The translations under genes and the position numbers were made by a program. The notes under the pieces are model-generated. The model made no database searches and was not told the DNA's origin. It saw only the letters and a list, made by a program, of their open reading frames with translations. A DNA stretch of 64,000 nucleotides from PALSA-612 sp963765295 (lineage in GTDB: Bacteria > Actinomycetota > Thermoleophilia > Gaiellales > Gaiellaceae): positions 372,001 to 436,000 of the forward strand of contig CAVXVO010000004.1 of assembly GCA_963765295.1 (NCBI GenBank), given 5' to 3'. This document shows, piece after piece, positions 1 to 7,348 of this stretch (within the stretch, counting starts at the first letter, position 1; each line of letters opens with the position of its first letter).

Positions 1-145
1 CCGACCAGGCGGCGACGATCGTGACGAGGGCGAGCATGAACGCCTCGGCGATCGTGATCGCACGGTCGCGATCGTGCTGCGTGTGCTTCGCGTGCTCGCC
101 GAGCTCCTTGCCGACCTCCGTGGCCGAGAGCCCGCCCTCAGCCAC
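1..145 (-). CDS. N-terminal part of a small membrane protein (cut by window edge)
   Basis: Reading leftwards from a GTG at 145, the frame gives VAEGGLSATEVGKELGEHAK followed by a His/Asp/Arg-rich stretch and then a hydrophobic helix (AITIAEAFMLALVTIVAAWS) that runs off the window. A charged head plus a membrane helix ending in AAWS resembles an uncharacterised actinobacterial membrane protein family; I know no function for it. The GTG overlaps the stop of the upstream flavoprotein gene by 8 nt in another frame, which suggests translational coupling. The C-terminus lies outside the window. Confidence 0.55.
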   Translation of the reverse strand, partial: MAEGGLSATEVGKELGEHAKHTQHDRDRAITIAEAFMLALVTIVAAWS

Positions 146-1733
146 GCGGTCCGTTCCGCATCGACGCGGGCCAGATGCCGTGCCGCCCCGGCATGAGGAT
201 GCCGTTCGGGTCGAGGGCGTCCTTGATCGTCTCCGTGAACCGCTTGTACGCGTGGTCGTTGAACGAGTACTGGTCGGACGCGAGATCCATGAAGTCGAGG
301 TGCGCGCGGTACTCGCCGTAGCCCTGCTCACCGGCCTCGCGCACGAGCAGCTTGCAGGCGTCGTAGGCGCCGCGCACCTGCTCCTCGTTCGTCGTGTCGA
401 AGATGACCATCGTGATGTGGACGAAGCTGCGGGCGTTGATCGGCAGCAGCGCGGCCAGGTAGTCGAGGTTCGCCTTCCTCTCGATCCGGTCGCGCAGGAG
501 CCCGCAGACCTCGACGGCGTCCTTGCCCGTCATCGGCGCCACCGGCGAGAACCCGACGTGGCCGCCCTCCTCGCCGCCGTACCAGCCGGTCATCGTGTTG
601 ATGCCGAGGTTGGGGATGCCGATCTCGACCAACTCGACGGGATGCTCGATCCTGTCGTACTCGTCGGGCGCGTACTTGGTGCCCCACACGTCGGCTCCCT
701 CGATCCGCGAGAACGCCTCCTGCACGCGCTTGAACTTGAGGTCGACGATGTCCTCGTGGCCGTAGATGGCGAAGCGCATGATCCAGCGGCCGATCTCCAG
801 CTCGCGCGCGATCCGATCGATCACGTCGTCCGGGATCGGCTCGTCCCCCGCGTGCCACTTCGAGCGTCCCTCGGTCGTCAGGACGGCGGCGAGCAGGAGC
901 GTGTTCAGCACCTGCGGCACGCCCTCGACGTCCCTGGCCAGCATCAGCTCGCGAAGCGTGTCGATCACCTGCGGGAGATCGGTGTCCTTCCAGACCCGGA
1001 GCCAGCACGGCATGTAGCACTCCGGCGTCGGCATCAGCCAGACGCCCATCTTCGTGACGATCCCGTAGTTCGACTGCATGAACATCTGGTCAGGCGTCGG
1101 GCCGAGACCGCGCTTGTAGACATGCGCCGCCTTGCCGTTCGGAATCGCCCAACCGCCCGTCCGCATCAGCTCGCCGTCCGGGAGGACCACCTCCATCCCG
1201 CACTGCATCATCTGGTCCTGGCCGTAGGGCAGGTAGGTGATGCCGTGGTCGAGCGTGTTGCCGACGACGCTGCCCCAGCCGAGGTCGGCCACCGAGAGCC
1301 GCAGCTTGTGGCCCCCGGCCTCGATCGCGTCGTAGAGGTCGAACCACCTGACGCCCGGCTCGACGACGGCGTAGCCGAGCTCCCCGTCGATGTGCAGCAC
1401 GCGGTTCATCCGCCGCAGATTGACCACGACCGAGCCGCGCACCCGCGGCGACGAGCCGCCGTACCCGTTGTTCCTGCCGACTCCGGAGACCCACAGCGGC
1501 ACGCGGTGCTCGTTCGCGATCCGGACGATCGCCTGGACCTCCTCGACAGACTCGGGCTGGACGACGGCCGAGGCCTCGTAGTCGTCCCAGTCGCGGAACC
1601 AGAAGGGATCGCGGAACTCGGCCATGTCCTCCGGTGACGTGAGCACGTGCTCGGAGCCGACAGTGCGTTCGAACTCCCGGAGGGCGGCGGAGAGCGCGCT
1701 TTCCGAGACCGTTGGGGGAAGCGTCAGCGACAC
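138..1733 (-). CDS. FAD-binding oxidoreductase, vanillyl-alcohol oxidase / 4-cresol dehydrogenase type
   Basis: A 531-residue flavoprotein. Residues about 55-230 form a PCMH-type FAD-binding domain with the pyrophosphate loop SGVGRNNGYGG (83-93). The C-terminus, DPNGILMPGRHGIWP, is typical of the 4-cresol dehydrogenase / vanillyl alcohol oxidase / eugenol hydroxylase group. These enzymes oxidise para-substituted phenols by hydride transfer to FAD; the actual substrate cannot be read from sequence. I chose the GTG at 1733 because GGGAGGT lies just upstream; a longer frame continues to 2003 but is low-complexity and overlaps the divergent gene. It is translationally coupled to the membrane protein at the window edge. 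Confidence 0.85.
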   Translation of the reverse strand: MSLTLPPTVSESALSAALREFERTVGSEHVLTSPEDMAEFRDPFWFRDWDDYEASAVVQPESVEEVQAIVRIANEHRVPLWVSGVGRNNGYGGSSPRVRGSVVVNLRRMNRVLHIDGELGYAVVEPGVRWFDLYDAIEAGGHKLRLSVADLGWGSVVGNTLDHGITYLPYGQDQMMQCGMEVVLPDGELMRTGGWAIPNGKAAHVYKRGLGPTPDQMFMQSNYGIVTKMGVWLMPTPECYMPCWLRVWKDTDLPQVIDTLRELMLARDVEGVPQVLNTLLLAAVLTTEGRSKWHAGDEPIPDDVIDRIARELEIGRWIMRFAIYGHEDIVDLKFKRVQEAFSRIEGADVWGTKYAPDEYDRIEHPVELVEIGIPNLGINTMTGWYGGEEGGHVGFSPVAPMTGKDAVEVCGLLRDRIERKANLDYLAALLPINARSFVHITMVIFDTTNEEQVRGAYDACKLLVREAGEQGYGEYRAHLDFMDLASDQYSFNDHAYKRFTETIKDALDPNGILMPGRHGIWPASMRNGPRG

Positions 1734-1771
1734 GGGACCTCCCGGCGGGGTTGGTCTGGACGGAGGCCGCG

Positions 1772-1801
1772 AGTATATGAGCGGCAGCGCGTATCTAGAG
1801 T
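1772..1801. promoter_or_regulatory. Divergent promoter region between flavoprotein and SRPBCC genes
   Basis: On the minus strand, TATACT (1777-1772) is a near-consensus -10 for the flavoprotein gene. On the plus strand, TAGAGT (1796-1801) lies 12 nt before the SRPBCC start codon. No convincing -35 elements were seen. Confidence 0.4.
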
Positions 1802-1813
1802 GGACTGGCCCCG

Positions 1814-2245
1814 ATGGCGCGCTTCGTGACGACGATCGAGTCCACCCTCGCCCCGGCGGACGCGTTCGCCTACATGGCCGACTTCGCAAACGCCTCGCGC
1901 TGGGACCCGAGCGTCGGCCGGGCGGAGCGCGTCGGAGACGGGCCGATCGGCGTCGGCTCCCAGTTCGACCTCGTGGCCCGGTTCGGAGGCAAGGACGTGC
2001 CACTTCGATACGCGGCCGTGGAGCACGAGCCGCCGAGCCGCGTCGTCCTCGAGGCTCGCCGGCCGGGCTTCACCTCGCGCGACACGATCACGATCGCGCC
2101 GGCCGCGGGCGGATCCACCGTCCACTACGACGCGGTGCTCGAGTTCGGCGGCTTCCGCCGGTTGCTCGACCCGCTCATGAACCTCGTCTTCGCGCGCGTC
2201 GGAGCCCGCGCCGCCGCGGGGCTCCGCGCCGAGCTGAACCCGTGA
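1814..2245 (+). CDS. SRPBCC family protein (polyketide cyclase/START-like)
   Basis: A 143-residue single-domain protein. The start (MARFVTTIESTLAPADAFAY), the central WDPSV and the strand pattern ending in a C-terminal helix are typical of the SRPBCC helix-grip fold, which binds hydrophobic ligands. No catalytic residue can be assigned. Its stop codon overlaps the GTG of the following short-chain dehydrogenase (GTGA), so the two are probably co-translated. Confidence 0.75.
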   Translation: MARFVTTIESTLAPADAFAYMADFANASRWDPSVGRAERVGDGPIGVGSQFDLVARFGGKDVPLRYAAVEHEPPSRVVLEARRPGFTSRDTITIAPAAGGSTVHYDAVLEFGGFRRLLDPLMNLVFARVGARAAAGLRAELNP

Positions 2246-3237
2246 GCGCCGCGCCGGGCGCCGGACTCGTCGACTCGCTGCTGGAGGTGACCGTCGTCGG
2301 GAGCTTCACGAGGATCGGCTTCCACGCCCGCCGGCGCCTGTTCCGCTGGACACCGCTCGCGTCGTTCCGGCTCGACGGCAAGGTCGTCGTCGTGACGGGC
2401 GCCACCTCCGGGCTCGGACGCTGGGCTGCCGAGACGATGGCCGGCCAGGGCGCGCAGGTCTGCATCGTCGGGCGCGACCCGGAGCGGACGGAGCGCGCAC
2501 GAGCCGAGATCGCGGCGGCCACCGGCTCGGAGGTCGAGACCGAGCTCGCCGACCTCTCGTCGCTCGCGGAGACGGCCGCGCTCGCCGCACGCTTCGCCGA
2601 GCGTCACGACCGTCTCGACGTGCTCGTGCTGAACGCGGGCCTCCTCACGCACGACTTCACGCTCACGCCCGAGGGGAACGAGGTGACCCTGGCAACGCAT
2701 GTCCTGTCGCAGTTCCTGCTCACGGCCGCGCTCCGCCCGCTGCTCGAGGCGGCGGCGCCGGCGCGCGTGATCAGCACGTCCTCGGGAGGCATGTACACGC
2801 AGCCACTCGACGTCTCCGCCCTCCAGCCCGACGCCGGCTCGTACAACGGCACGAAGGCCTACGCGCGCTGCAAGCGAGCCCAGGTGGCGCTGACGGAGCA
2901 GTGGACGCGGCGCCTGCTCGGGACGGGCGTGACCGTCAACGCCATGCATCCCGGCTGGGCCGACACGCCGGCGATCCGCGACGCGCTTCCCGGCTTCAGC
3001 CGGATCGTCGGGCCGCTGCTCAGGACGCCGGGCGAGGGCGCGGACACGATCGTGTGGCTCGCCTCGGCGTCGGAGCCCGCCGAGCTCAGCGGCCTCTTCT
3101 TCCTCGACCGCCGCCAGCGGGCGAAGCACCGCCTCAGCCGCACGCGCCGTCCAGACGAGGCCGAGGAGTCGGCCCGGCTCTGGCAGCTCTGCGTCGAGCG
3201 CACCGCCGCGTTCGCGCCTGCGGATGCCGCTCCGTAA
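2242..3237 (+). CDS. Short-chain dehydrogenase/reductase, DHRS12-like
   Basis: A 331-residue NAD(P)-dependent oxidoreductase. The cofactor motif TGATSGLG is near residue 49, NAG follows the third strand, and the catalytic Ser lies in STSSGG with YARCK as the YxxxK motif. It has an N-terminal extension of about 40 residues and a basic C-terminal tail (RQRAKHRLSRTRRP), as in the DHRS12/FabG-like group found beside SRPBCC proteins. The GTG start overlaps the SRPBCC stop by 4 nt, and the end overlaps the next start by 14 nt, so three genes form a compact operon. Confidence 0.85.
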   Translation: MSAAPGAGLVDSLLEVTVVGSFTRIGFHARRRLFRWTPLASFRLDGKVVVVTGATSGLGRWAAETMAGQGAQVCIVGRDPERTERARAEIAAATGSEVETELADLSSLAETAALAARFAERHDRLDVLVLNAGLLTHDFTLTPEGNEVTLATHVLSQFLLTAALRPLLEAAAPARVISTSSGGMYTQPLDVSALQPDAGSYNGTKAYARCKRAQVALTEQWTRRLLGTGVTVNAMHPGWADTPAIRDALPGFSRIVGPLLRTPGEGADTIVWLASASEPAELSGLFFLDRRQRAKHRLSRTRRPDEAEESARLWQLCVERTAAFAPADAAP

Positions 3238-3844
3238 CCGCGTCACGCCGCTCGGCGAGCTCGTCGCCGATCCGGCACGGGGCCTCGTCTACGGCAACCG
3301 CGGCTGCCTCCACGACGAGCACGGCCGGATCCGGCGGCGCTACAACGGCAAGCTCTGGATCGCCTGCCGGCTCGAGTTCAAGGGCTGGCAGCGCGGGCCG
3401 CTCATGCAGCCCGGCCGCTTCACCGAGCTCTTCTTCCTCGACGAGGCGACCGCGTTCGCCGCCGGGCACCGCCCCTGCGCGCTCTGCCGGCGGGAGGACT
3501 ACAACCGGTTCACGGAGCTCTTCGGTGCGAGCGGCGCGACCGAGATCAACGAGCGGCTGCACACCGAGCGGGTCGATCCGGCCACGCGCACCCACCGTCT
3601 CCACGCCGCGCCGCTCGACGACCTGCCGGACGGGGCCTTCGTCCTGTACGACGGCGCGGCGAGGCTCGTGCTCGGCGGCGCGCTGCTCACGTGGACGCCG
3701 GGCGGCTACACGGCGCGAACAGCCCGCCCCGTGGGCGGACGGGCGACGCTGATCACGCCGCCGTCACTCGTCCCCGTGCTCCGTAAGGGCTGGCAGGGAG
3801 CGGTCCCGCTCCTGCACCCGTCGGCGTTCGAGCCGGCTACTTGA
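3224..3844 (+). CDS. Conserved hypothetical protein with CxxC motif
   Basis: A 206-residue soluble protein that I do not recognise as a named family. It is rich in Arg and Trp/Tyr and contains HRPCALCRREDYNRF (around residue 83-97), a CxxC that might bind metal. It is the last gene of the SRPBCC-SDR operon (14-nt overlap with the SDR). Its 3' end overlaps the convergent SnoaL-like gene by 8 nt. Confidence 0.65.
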   Translation: MPLRNRVTPLGELVADPARGLVYGNRGCLHDEHGRIRRRYNGKLWIACRLEFKGWQRGPLMQPGRFTELFFLDEATAFAAGHRPCALCRREDYNRFTELFGASGATEINERLHTERVDPATRTHRLHAAPLDDLPDGAFVLYDGAARLVLGGALLTWTPGGYTARTARPVGGRATLITPPSLVPVLRKGWQGAVPLLHPSAFEPAT

Positions 3845-4238
3845 GCGGGTTCGTGCCCGCCATCCAGATGATGACGCGGCTGAACTTCCCCTCGTCGTCG
3901 ACGTCGAAGAAGTTGCAGTTGTGCATGTCGTTCTTCGTGCCGTCGTTCAGCTCGCCGATGTAGCTCTGCTCGGTCGCGACCTTCCCGGCGTCGGGCTCGA
4001 CGACGATGTTCTTGATCTCGTGGAAGATCGAGACGGAGTTGTTGCAGAAGTCGGTGAACATCCGCCGGATCTCGTCCGCCCCGGTGAACACCGCGTTCGC
4101 GGTCTGAACCGTCATGACACAGTCGTCGGCGAAGTGGGACAGGATCGCGTCGACGTCCTGCGCGTCGACGGCCTTGAAGTAGGAGTCGGGCAGGGCTGCG
4201 AGCTGCTCCCTCGACAGCCGGGCGGTCTGCGTGGCCAC
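3837..4238 (-). CDS. SnoaL-like / NTF2-fold protein
   Basis: A 133-residue protein with the pattern of a SnoaL-like cone fold: a helix (YFKAVDAQDVDAILSHFADD), a strand pair (VMTVQTANAVFTGADEIRRMF), then FHEIKNIVVEP and a C-terminal VIIWMAG strand. Such proteins are small isomerases/hydratases or ligand-binding proteins; no substrate can be given. The GTG at 4238 is fixed by AAGGAGG eight nt upstream. Longer upstream extensions are low-complexity and run into the dehydrogenase gene. Confidence 0.75.
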   Translation of the reverse strand: MATQTARLSREQLAALPDSYFKAVDAQDVDAILSHFADDCVMTVQTANAVFTGADEIRRMFTDFCNNSVSIFHEIKNIVVEPDAGKVATEQSYIGELNDGTKNDMHNCNFFDVDDEGKFSRVIIWMAGTNPLK

Positions 4239-4270
4239 AAGCGCCTCCTTGGAGTTCGGGGCCGCCGAGT

Positions 4271-5320
4271 CTATCGCGCCCCGGCCAGACGCTCGGCCGC
4301 GAGATCGAGGGCGACGCGACCGGTCGAGACGCCGTCGGCCTCGCTCCGCTCGTAGATCGTCGCGAGGGTGGCGCCGATGCCCTCGAGCGCCCGCTCGACC
4401 TCGGCGTCGTGCCAGCCGAGCGACTCGCGGCCGACGTTGTGGAAGATGCCGCCGGCGTTGATGACGAAGTCGGGCGCATAGAGGATCCCGCGCGCACGGA
4501 GGAGGTCGGCGTCGGCCGGATCGGCCAGCTGGTTGTTCGCCGCGCCCGCGACGATCCGGCAGCGCAGGCCGGGGATCGTCTCCGCCGACAGTGTGCCGCC
4601 CGTCGCGCACGGAGCGTAGACGTCGCACTCCGCCGTCAGCGCGTCGCCGGGCTCGACGGCGCGGGCGCCGAGCTTCGCGGCCAGCGCCCGGACGCGAGCG
4701 GTGTCGACGTCGCTGACGACCACGTCGGCGCCGTCAACGGCCAGTGCTTCCGCGAGACGCGCGCCGACGCTACCGACGCCCTGCACCAGCACCGTCCGCC
4801 GCTCGAGCGACGGCGAGCCGTGGACGCGGGCGATGCTCGCCCGGATCCCGTGGAAGACGCCGCGCGCCGTGAACGGCCCCGGCTCGCCGGAGCCGGAGCT
4901 CTTCCCGAAGACGTGAGGGCACGTCTCGGCGACGACGTCGAGATCGGCCGGCGTCGTGTTCATGTCGCACCCGGTCAGGTAGTTGCCGCCGAACGAGCAG
5001 AGGAAATCGGCATAGCGCCGGAGCAGCGCACGCCGCTCGTCGCCGGACGGGAGGCTCGGCACGGCGAGGACCGCCTTGCCGCCGCCGAACGGCAGCCCCG
5101 CCACCGCGAACTTGGCCGTCATGCCGGCGGCGAGGCGCATCCCGTCCCGAAGTGCTTCCGCGGGGCTCGCGTAGACCTTCATCCGCGTGCCACCGCCTGC
5201 CGGCCCGAGCCGCCGCGAGTGGATGCAGACGAACATCCAGGTACCCGAGGGCGCGTCGAATCGGACCGCGACCTGCTCGCCGTCCCAGCTCTTGATTGCC
5301 TCTTCGAGATCCGCTGCCAT
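4271..5320 (-). CDS. Glu/Leu/Phe/Val dehydrogenase
   Basis: A 349-residue amino-acid dehydrogenase that would catalyse NAD-dependent oxidative deamination of a branched-chain or aromatic amino acid to its 2-oxo acid. Visible motifs are GPAGGGTR, the catalytic lysine region AKFAVAGLPFGGGK, GCDMNTTP and the Rossmann loop VQGVGSVG. The length suits leucine/valine/phenylalanine dehydrogenases rather than hexameric glutamate dehydrogenase. It is divergent from a MocR/GabR-type regulator with an inverted repeat between them, so regulation by that protein is likely (inferred). Confidence 0.88.
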   Translation of the reverse strand: MAADLEEAIKSWDGEQVAVRFDAPSGTWMFVCIHSRRLGPAGGGTRMKVYASPAEALRDGMRLAAGMTAKFAVAGLPFGGGKAVLAVPSLPSGDERRALLRRYADFLCSFGGNYLTGCDMNTTPADLDVVAETCPHVFGKSSGSGEPGPFTARGVFHGIRASIARVHGSPSLERRTVLVQGVGSVGARLAEALAVDGADVVVSDVDTARVRALAAKLGARAVEPGDALTAECDVYAPCATGGTLSAETIPGLRCRIVAGAANNQLADPADADLLRARGILYAPDFVINAGGIFHNVGRESLGWHDAEVERALEGIGATLATIYERSEADGVSTGRVALDLAAERLAGAR

Positions 5321-5327
5321 TGACGCC

Positions 5328-5366
5328 AGATTGGCATCCTAAAGCCTCGTTCTCCAGGGCCAATCT
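5328..5366. promoter_or_regulatory. Inverted repeat and divergent promoters between dehydrogenase and mocR
   Basis: A perfect 8-bp inverted repeat, AGATTGGC (5328-5335) and GCCAATCT (5359-5366), is separated by 23 bp. On the minus strand TAGGAT (5342-5337) is a -10-like hexamer for the dehydrogenase. On the plus strand CATAAT (5370-5375) is a -10-like hexamer 8 nt before the mocR ATG, consistent with a leaderless mRNA. The repeat halves lie at or beside both promoters, a good position for an autoregulatory operator. Confidence 0.5.
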
Positions 5367-5383
5367 CTCCATAATGGCTTTCG

Positions 5384-6823
5384 ATGCGTCAGGTCAGCGC
5401 CTCCCACGTCCGGCGGCTGCTCCCCGGCGTGCCGGGCGCGGCGCTCCCGGGCGGCGGGCCTGCCTACCAGCGGCTCGGTGCCGCGCTGCGCGCGCTGATC
5501 CTCGACGGACGCCTCCCGCTCGGGACTCGGCTGCCGGCCGAGCGCGAGCTCGCCCGGGCGCTCGGCGTCAGCCGGACGACCACGAGCGCCGCGTACGGCC
5601 TCCTCCGGCGCGAGGGCTACCTGTCCAGCCGGCGCGGCGCGGGCTCTTTCGCCGCCTTCCCGTCCGAGCCCTCCGCGTCCGGCCTTCCCTGGTTCGGCGA
5701 GACGGACGAGGGGCTGATCGACCTGACGATCGCGGCGCCGAGCGCCATCCCGGAGAGCATCCTGGAGGCAGCGACCCGCGCCCTCGAGCAGCTGCCGCGC
5801 CACCTCGCCGGCGACGGCTATCGCGTCCTCGGCCTCCCCGAGCTCCGCGAGGCGGTCGCCGAGCTGTATCGCAGGCGCGGCCTGCAGACGAGCGCAGACG
5901 AGGTGATGATCACGAGCGGCGCGCAGGGCGCGATCGCGCTCGCCGCCCGCGTCTTCGTGTCTCCCGGCGCGGCGGTGCTCGTCGAGTCGCCCACCTACCC
6001 GAACGCCCTCGACTCGTTCCGCGCCGCGTCGGCGCGCCTCGTACCCGTTCCCGTCGCGGCGGGCTGGGACGACGAGCTCGTCGAGTCGAGCTTCCGCCAG
6101 GCTCTGCCGCGGCTCGCCTACTTCACGCCCGACTTCCACAACCCGACCGGCCGGCTCATGCGCGCGGACGACCGTGCTGCGCTCGTGCGCGCTGCGCGCC
6201 GCACCGAGACGCTGCTGATCACCGACGAGAGCTATCTCGGGCTCGGTCTCGCCGACGACCTTCCGGCCGTCTCGCCGCTCGCCGCGCACGACCCCGAGCG
6301 CGTGATCTCGATCGGCGGGCTGAGCAAGAGCACGTGGGGCGGCCTCCGCATCGGCTGGGTGCGCGCCACGCCGTCGCTCGTCAAGCGGTTCGGCGCCGCG
6401 AGGCCGAGCATGGACATCGCCAATCCGCTCCTCGAGCAGCTCGTCGCCCTCCAGCTCCTCGACGACCTGGACGGGATCCTGGCCGAGCGGCGCCGGCGGC
6501 TCGCGCGGCAGCTGCAGGCGCTCGCCGACGCCCTCGCCGAGGAGCTTCCGGGCTGGACGTTCGCACCACCCGACGGCGGACTCTGCGTCTGGGTAGCGCT
6601 CGACCGCTCGAGCACGTCGCTCGTCGGACCGGCGGCGCGTGCAGGCGTACGGATCGTTCCAGGGCCCAGATTCGGCCTCGACGGGACGCTCGAGCGGTTC
6701 CTGCGCCTGCCGTTCGTGCTCCCGCCGGCGACGCTGCGCGAAGCGGTGACCCGGCTGGCGCAGGCCGCAGAGGACGTGCCGCGGTTCGAGGAGCTCGCGG
6801 GCGAGATCAGCTACGTCGTCTGA
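5384..6823 (+). CDS. MocR/GabR-type transcriptional regulator (GntR HTH plus aminotransferase domain)
   Basis: A 479-residue fusion. Residues about 25-95 are a GntR winged helix (GTRLPAERELARALGVSRTT); residues about 105-465 are a class I aminotransferase fold. The PLP-binding lysine lies in ISIGGLSKSTWGG, with the conserved DFHNPTG and TDESYLGLG around it. MocR proteins sense amino acids or PLP-derived aldimines and usually regulate the adjacent divergent metabolic gene, here an amino-acid dehydrogenase. Confidence 0.9.
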   Translation: MRQVSASHVRRLLPGVPGAALPGGGPAYQRLGAALRALILDGRLPLGTRLPAERELARALGVSRTTTSAAYGLLRREGYLSSRRGAGSFAAFPSEPSASGLPWFGETDEGLIDLTIAAPSAIPESILEAATRALEQLPRHLAGDGYRVLGLPELREAVAELYRRRGLQTSADEVMITSGAQGAIALAARVFVSPGAAVLVESPTYPNALDSFRAASARLVPVPVAAGWDDELVESSFRQALPRLAYFTPDFHNPTGRLMRADDRAALVRAARRTETLLITDESYLGLGLADDLPAVSPLAAHDPERVISIGGLSKSTWGGLRIGWVRATPSLVKRFGAARPSMDIANPLLEQLVALQLLDDLDGILAERRRRLARQLQALADALAEELPGWTFAPPDGGLCVWVALDRSSTSLVGPAARAGVRIVPGPRFGLDGTLERFLRLPFVLPPATLREAVTRLAQAAEDVPRFEELAGEISYVV

Positions 6824-6848
6824 CGGCGACGACCGCCGTCGGCCCGGC

Positions 6849-7301
6849 TCACGCGGCGTGCGCGTGCTGCGGCGCCGGAGCGCCCGCCCGGGGCGTGCTG
6901 GCGTCGACGAGCCCGAGGAGCCGCGCAGCGCTCGTACGGTCAGGTGCGAGCAGGAGGCGGCGATCGAGCCCGAACGTCTCGAACTGGCGCACGATCCACG
7001 GAGGAAGTGCGACCGCGAGTTGCCCGCCTTTGTCGACGAGCAGCTGCCGGACGGCGAGCAGGGCGTTCATGCCGGCGGTCGTGACCTCGTCCGCCTGCGT
7101 CAGGTCGACGAGGATCTTCGTCGCACCGGCCTCGACTGCCTGGCCGAGCTCGCTCTCGAACAGCGCCACGCTGCCCACGTCGATGATCCCGCGGGCGTTC
7201 ACGATCGCGAGCAGCACGTTCGTGGAGACGACCGAGTCCGGGCGTTTCGCGTCCCGGGCTCGGAAGCGAGGATGGAAGATCGCTGAGGCGTGAGCGCTCA
7301 T
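6849..7301 (-). CDS. STAS-domain protein (anti-anti-sigma factor-like)
   Basis: A 150-residue protein with a STAS fold: GIIDVGSVALFESELGQAVEAG, a strand ILVDLTQADEVTTAGMNALL and a long helix. The usual phosphorylatable serine position (D-x-S) is occupied by ADEVTTAG, so a threonine might replace it. It has a Pro/Ala/His-rich tail. It lies 47 nt downstream of the GGDEF-EAL gene on the same strand and may share its transcript. Role in partner switching is inferred from family only. Confidence 0.7.
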   Translation of the reverse strand: MSAHASAIFHPRFRARDAKRPDSVVSTNVLLAIVNARGIIDVGSVALFESELGQAVEAGATKILVDLTQADEVTTAGMNALLAVRQLLVDKGGQLAVALPPWIVRQFETFGLDRRLLLAPDRTSAARLLGLVDASTPRAGAPAPQHAHAA

Positions 7302-7348
7302 CCGACTCTGCCCGAACCGTTCCCGGCTCCGAGCAGGGCCAAACCCGC

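Noticed and set aside
21..1637. A 538-codon plus-strand frame across the flavoprotein gene
   Set aside because: It is the antisense shadow of the VAO-type gene: no recognisable domain, Arg/Val/Asp-rich composition typical of shadow frames, and no ribosome site.
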